Source of the DNA: Panonychus citri
Taxonomy: Eukaryota; Arthropoda; Arachnida; Trombidiformes; Tetranychidae
NCBI RefSeq assembly: GCF_014898815.1
Contig: NW_026515543.1
Span: 3,162,001-3,226,000 of the forward strand
Direction of reading: 5' to 3'
DNA length: 64,000 nt
Positions 58,983-64,000 of the stretch are shown here, piece by piece (the stretch's first letter is position 1; each line of letters begins with the position of its first letter). The notes beneath the pieces were generated by a model. The model was not told the DNA's origin. It did not search any database and worked only from the letters and a program-made list of their open reading frames with translations. Made by a program: the position numbers and the translations under genes.

Positions 58983-61658
58983 ATGGATAAGCAGTTGTCA
59001 TCAGTAATGGAGACTGATGAAGGTAACGAAGGTAATGAAGGAAATAAAGGAAATGACTTCATCAAGGAATTGGATGGTGAACAATTTAAGAAATTCATCA
59101 AATTAAAAGTTCAAAAAGTTTATGAATCGATCACCGATCGTCAATTTTCAGTGTCATTCGACAAGGTGAATCTTCAACCTGGTTTTACGGTAAAACAAAT
59201 TGTTGGTGATCAACAAGCACAAATTTGTCTCTTGTGTGATCAACTTGCTCGACGGCCGATGAAATGTGCCGATTGTACCTTCTTTTATTGTCGCTCTTGT
59301 GCCCGTTTTCTTCACATTTTATCACAAGCGATCAAGAATCAACCTTTAACAAAGAATATTAATCAAGAAAAAATGAGCAACAAAATGTTTCTGTGTCAAT
59401 TTAATTTCTGTGGTGAAAATGGTTTCTAAATTAGAACCATTAAACGACGAAGAGAAACAAAATTAACCAACAATCAAGTGAATTGTATTCATTCTCAGTG
59501 TTCAGAGAATGGTGATTATAATACAATTGATAGACATTCTGAAAACTGTAAACAATTAAACAACAATTACAAGTTCGATTGCCGTAACGTTGCCGATACA
59601 TTTCTCATCGACGACGAAACTTTAAACGAAAATCCAAGTGATTTATATTTCATTGATCAGGTTAATCAAGTAGATTTTACTGATGAAGATATTCAATCAG
59701 CATTCAAAGAACAAGCAAGTTCATCCTTAAGAAATTTATTAAGTGATCCTGAACAATCAACCTTATCAGATTCATCATCATCATCTAAACGTTCATCTGA
59801 TACAGAATTAAATTTACCAGCTAAAAAGAAATTAACTCCATCAGAGTATCTTCAGAGAAAATCAAAAACAAAAGTTCAACAACAAATAGAAAAATTAACA
59901 ATTAATCAACAATCAAGTTCACCAACTCCTTCATCATCAACCACAGCAACAAATAAAACTTTAGTTAATTCAGAAACTTCAGCAGCAGATTTATTCATTA
60001 AACCCACTTCATTTGAATTATTATTGGAAAAATTGGGCTCACCGTTAATCGCAACCAAATCATCAACTCAAGAAATTAATAAATCAGTTGAAACAATTAA
60101 GCCAATTACTCCCCCTCCTTCATCTTCACCAACTCAAGATTTAGAAATTCCCTGGGATATACTTGAAGCTTCGAGATCATTAAAAGCTCAAGCTAATCAA
60201 CGTCGACGAGCTAATAAAAATGCCAGAAAACGAGGAGAATTAACCCCTGTAATTTTACCGCCGAAATTTACATTCAGCCGACCTCGTGAAGAGGATTGTG
60301 TCGATTGGAATGATCCACCTCCTCAACCAATAGTACAAATTCCGTCAGAAAATTTGACAACAGTAATTGAACGGATTCCGGATAGTCCGATTCCTAGTCC
60401 AACTCCCAGTCCAATTACTCCTTCAGATCCTCGAACTTATCGAACTCAACCATCAAGTCTTTCATCATCTCAAACGTCAGATTCATCAGCTGTTCCATCA
60501 ACACCATCATCTCAACAATCTTCTCCGTCTCTTCCATCATCTCAACAATCAACAAATTCAGATGATTTGATTTTCGATTTCAGTCAAGCGAAGAAATATC
60601 AACCAATTACCAAAACTACTCCCGCTCATTCCAAAGAGACTGAAACAAATTTAATCGGAAGAACAAAATCTCGATTGTTACATCGAAGGAAAAATTTGTC
60701 GAAACATAATCGAGACAAAAATTTCAAACGGCAAAAGCAATATAAAAATGTCATCTTAGCCAAATCTATTCCTTCATTACCTTTGATGGTTCCTCCTGAT
60801 CATTTCTCAAAACAAATTGCATCAGCTGTTAAGAAAATTTCTGACAACAACTTCAAAATTTGTGCAATTGACATCGAAAAACAAACCATTGTTATGAAAG
60901 ATGGAACATTTAAAAATGCTCCCGTTTGGATTTCAATCATCGATCATTGCAACAATATTATTTACAATTCATTTATTCGCCATCCCTCATCATCAAATTG
61001 GGATATGCAAACTGCTTTTCATGGACTTGTTTATGAAGATGTTCGATTCGCTCCCTTGTTTCTAAAAGTTCGAGCTGAAGTTCTTACAATTCTAAGAAAA
61101 TACGATAGAATTATTTTATCAGGTCACATTGCTGATCTCTCCGATCTCTTCTTAACTCCTCAAGATCATTATTATTTACTCCCTCGTATCGTCGATGTTT
61201 CTCTCTATTATAATTGTCGAGTTCGATCAAAAGCCGCTCTTGGAATCAAATACAGCGCTTTCATTTTATTTGGTAAAATTTTTCAAAATAATTATCACTC
61301 CCCGATAGTTGATGCCGCTTTTACCCTTTGGCTTTACTTAATTGATATGCCTCGAATCGAATCAACCCTTCTTCAATTGTACAAAACAAAACCACGATTT
61401 ACCAAAACGGGTTATCGAGGATACAATTGGCCTCTCAACTATAATATGGGTGGACTACTTAAAGATGTTTTAAAACAAATTATTGATTGGCCTGATTCTT
61501 TAAAAACCAATCCCAAATTACCAAGAAAAGTTCAACAACAACAAAAACTCGAACAAAAATATTATCCAGAAGATTTTATTGATGGAGAAATCGATTCTAA
61601 ACGGCCTTTGCCGTATAAGCATGAAAAGAGCCTGTTCTCAGCTTACGAACGTCATTAG
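58983..61658 (+). CDS. Accessory 3' gene: RING/TRAF-type zinc finger plus REX4/ISG20-like DEDDh exonuclease, one in-frame stop
   Basis: The ATG at 58983 opens an acidic N-terminus (EGNEGNEGNKGND) and a Cys-rich finger C-x2-C-x9-C-x2-C-x4-C-x2-C (CLLCDQL ... CADCTFFYCRSC). A TAA at 59427-59429 interrupts; the same phase goes on with a second finger, CIHSQCSENG ... HSENC, like the TRAF-type finger that follows RING in NRDP1-like proteins. After about 350 disordered Ser/Pro residues comes a domain matching RNA exonuclease 4: DIE (60870-60878), WISIIDHCNNIIYNSFIRHP, DMQTAFHGL, GHIADLSDLF (61122 on) and H-x4-D in HSPIVD (61296-61313), i.e. all DEDDh catalytic positions. It lies in the env position but has no signal peptide or membrane segment. 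A captured host gene is likely; its role in the element is unknown. If TAA is not read through, only the short finger protein or a re-initiated exonuclease is made. Confidence 0.85.
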
Positions 61659-61686
61659 AACCATTTAAGGCCATAACTGACGCTTT

Positions 61687-61698
61687 GTGCGGGGGCTC
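61687..61698 (+). other. Candidate polypurine tract before the 3' LTR
   Basis: TGCGGGGGCTC directly precedes the LTR. It has only a short G-run and is less purine-pure than typical tracts, so the call rests mainly on position. Confidence 0.4.
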
Positions 61699-62192
61699 TG
61701 TAAGGGAAACGCTTCGATTGCCTCTTTTCCCCTCTTAATTACTTTCTCTCTCCATCAACAATTAACTAATTATTACATTTGTTTATCCCGCTCTAAATCT
61801 TTGTAACCAATCACATGTTTTCCCTACCTGGATAAATACCTTAAGCATTTCCTTTTCCTCATCAATCAGTTGTTGTACACCTTTACCTACAGTTAATCTC
61901 TTACCTTTTCTACTCTCAACTTCACCTTTAACCTCAAGTTAAAGCTTATCCTCTCTCTCTCAAACTTCCGTTTCCTATGTTACAATTCTCAACAAAGTGT
62001 TACTATTTCAATTAAACAATTTCCTTAATTAATTTATTGTTTACTGATTGTCAAGCTATTCAGCGAAAGGGCTATCAGGGTAAATTACTTTGAACCCTCT
62101 CACTGATTGTTAGGCTTTGCAGTACGATCATAATCGGTGCATTTTTGTAAGGGTGCCTGTACCTCATCCCCGTGAATTAATTAGACCTTACA
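61699..62192 (+). repeat. 3' LTR of element B (494 bp)
   Basis: Same ends as the 5' LTR, followed by TATT. Near its end it carries CAGGGTAAATTACTTTGAAC, an uninterrupted reverse-oriented copy of the hairpin loop core, with short flanking arms AGGG/CCCT. Confidence 0.95.
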
Positions 62193-63282
62193 TATTTAAT
62201 TGATTGTTTATGATTTAATTCATTCCAATTGAAAGTAATTAAATTTACCGTTATTTTTAGTTTATTTTATTAACTATTATCACCAACGATAAATTGTTGG
62301 CGATGATGATGATGATGATTAGTTAAATTGTTAACGCTAAAATCAATTGGGCTTTTAATTGTTTATCAATCAACTTACCTGATACTTGATCTTGTTGTCA
62401 TTCAAGTTTAATCAAAGTTAATTAATTGCTGATTGTAATTTAATCTTGTTGATTGTCCGCATCCAAAATGATTAAAATCAAACTTGAATAGTTTTAATCA
62501 CAAACATGAAGAGTAGTCTGTCCACTAATTATTTAAAATCTATTCACAATTAATCCAGTATTGGTTTAGTTAAATTGCGTGAGAATACAGGATTATGTAT
62601 AACTGATCATCTTAATCATGATACTTAATTTAAATACTAATCACAATTTATATATATATAAATTGATTTACTTTTGATTGAGCTTATCAATTAAATCTCA
62701 ATTAATTCATGTTTCAGGATGTTTATTTCAGATCTTAATTGTTCACAATCAGATTAATTATTTTAAAATGTTTCTTACTTCACAATTAATCGTTTCAAAC
62801 AATTAAATTGCTCACAATTATATTAACTTATTACTGATCAATTTCAATGGGGAATGGAGATCGTCAAACAAATTGTATCAACACATTCAATTTAGTTACT
62901 CAACTGAATCAAAAACTTTTCCCTCAGCTATTAATTGAAAGTAACTCATTAACTCGGCACAATCATAATTATTTGTCAACTAATTGTCTCTCAGGTCTAA
63001 ATATATTCACATAACTTCCGTGAGTAGTAATAAACTGATGAAACTCATTAAATGAGCCAAAGCTCAGCAGTTCTCTTTATTCATTTGAAATTTAATAATT
63101 TCATAATTTTCATATTTCAAGCACTCAATATCATTTTGTTTCCGGTTTGAATTAACGTAATATCCAAGTATCAGCTCAAGAGGAGAAAAAGAATCTTTTT
63201 GCAATAAAATTGTATTGACAATAAATGAGCACGTGCTGCTTATTTGCATAAGTCAAAGATAGCATCTATCGATTTCTTGAAG
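62193..63282. other. AT-rich DNA right of element B
   Basis: It starts with the right copy of the TATT target duplication, then AT-rich sequence with a GATGAT run at 62300-62320. No gene was recognised; the 61-codon minus-strand frame near 63064 has no protein-like features. Confidence 0.5.
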
Positions 63283-63284
63283 TA

Positions 63285-63811
63285 CTGGGTGACAATTAAG
63301 TAACGCAAAACTTTTTTCGACCATAAAAGTTGTACCTTTGATACGATCTTGATCAAATTTTGTAGATGTTTGGTCATGACAATAGGAAAACCAATGTGTA
63401 TATTTTCAAAATTCTAGGATCTCAATTAGATACCAAAGCAAGTGACAAAAAGTGAATGGTCTTTTGCCGGCTGGCCTATCTAAAGCAGCTAAACCAAGAC
63501 AAATTTTGAGTTTTTATCTCGCAATGAGTGGCTATCAGCTCACTTAGCTTCAGTATCTGCGCCAAATGTGATCAATCAACAGAGAATCGACTTTAAAGGG
63601 GTTACAAATTAACCGGAAAACTCTGTTGTTTGAGGTGTTTTTCTGTTTAAAGTCTAATCACACCGGTTTGTCTTGTGGTAGGAGCTTTGAAAATATATTC
63701 ATTAGATTTCCTATTGTTTTAACAAAACATCTACAAAATTTGATCAAGATCGTATCAAAGGTACAACTTTTATGGCCGAAAAAAGTTTTGCGTTACTTAA
63801 TTGTCACCCAG
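63285..63811. mobile_element. Foldback MITE 3 (Tc1/mariner-like, TA target site)
   Basis: It starts CTGGGTGACAATTAAGTAAC and ends with its reverse complement. Inverted arms run for about 90 bp almost without difference and continue imperfectly to about 150 bp. TA flanks both ends (63283-63284 and 63812-63813). The 527-bp element has no transposase frame. The terminal CTGGGTGA resembles the CAGGGTGA end of MITE 2, hinting at related transposases. Confidence 0.85.
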
Positions 63812-64000
63812 TAAATGTGAACGAGGCCTTGACGTCGAGTTGGCCACTCATCATTAGTACCAGGAGGTCAGTCCCAATTTTCAATGATAAAAAGATTCTT
63901 AGTCATCTACCCTGCAGTGTTAATTTTCAATTGAACCCAACAGATATTAATTATAACCTATGAACTTGAAACAATAAGATTCAGCACCTTTTCCGATAAT

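Larger units (their letters stand above)
50268..62192 (+). mobile_element. Element B: complete 11.9-kb Ty3/gypsy LTR retrotransposon with an extra 3' gene
   Basis: Both LTRs begin TGTAAGGG and end CCTTACA. The 4-bp target duplication TATT is seen at 50264-50267 and 62193-62196. Inside, in order: PBS, gag with zinc knuckle, protease, RT, RNase H, integrase, a 2.4-kb non-coding segment with a hairpin array, a zinc-finger/exonuclease frame, and the 3' LTR. Integrase after RNase H gives the Ty3/gypsy order. At 11.9 kb it is about twice the usual length of simple gypsy elements, the excess coming from the segment after pol. The LTRs differ by one substitution and seven small gaps, so the insertion is young, yet gag-protease is broken by frameshifts. 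The break pattern might partly be consensus error (see findings). Confidence 0.97.

Noticed and set aside
61696..62192. Second gene in the terminal repeat (114-codon frame seen in the 5' copy)
   Set aside because: It lies within the LTR and is disrupted between the two LTR copies by the small gaps, so it is not a conserved protein.
1..64000. tRNA and rRNA genes, CRISPR-like arrays
   Set aside because: No cloverleaf with A and B boxes and no rRNA-like GC-rich conserved block was seen. The hairpin array is not CRISPR-like: the repeats are short, irregularly spaced, in both orientations, and in an animal retrotransposon.

Overview
The window is a piece of an AT-rich animal nuclear genome. Genes are split by GT-AG introns and separated by kilobases of low-complexity DNA, and the recognisable proteins (DENR, Rab32, a Slp/granuphilin-type Rab effector, an MTUS-like coiled-coil protein) are metazoan. 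An arthropod, perhaps a mite, fits the compactness of single coding exons and the type of repeats, but nothing here proves the taxon.

Layout. 1-2570: the 5' end of a Ty3/gypsy-like LTR retrotransposon (element A) on the minus strand, with LTR, primer-binding site and an unbroken gag-protease frame that leaves the window. 2571-15566: about 13 kb without convincing genes, probably mostly first intron of a minus-strand Rab effector whose first coding exon is 15567-15673; it holds a TA-flanked foldback MITE (13754-14283). 15674-16478: divergent promoter region shared with DENR (16479-17271, two exons, plus strand). 17828-19737: MTUS-like coiled-coil gene, minus strand, tail-to-tail with DENR. 22564-25197: an 877-residue Ser/Asn-rich disordered protein of unknown role with a PP1-type docking motif. 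27630-28203: second MITE. 32592-33245: intronless Rab32. 44171-45053: an old, diverged foldback repeat. 63285-63811: third MITE.

The main object is a complete 11.9-kb LTR retrotransposon (element B, 50268-62192; 485/494-bp LTRs, 4-bp target duplication TATT). Its gag-protease part is broken by frameshifts, while its RT-RNase H-integrase frame is intact. Two things are unusual. First, between integrase and the 3' LTR, where an env gene would lie, it carries a reading frame combining a RING/TRAF-type zinc finger with a REX4/ISG20-type DEDDh exonuclease domain whose catalytic motifs are all visible. Second, the 2.1 kb between pol and that frame contains about a dozen hairpins sharing one loop core (AAAGTAAATTACCCT, in either orientation) but closed by stems of different sequence that are complementary within each copy. 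The same core occurs in the LTRs and once in the gag of element A.

The host genes do not form an operon-like unit. Rab32 and the Slp-type effector both belong to Rab-controlled membrane traffic, DENR to translation re-initiation, and the MTUS-like protein to microtubules; their neighbourhood is probably incidental.
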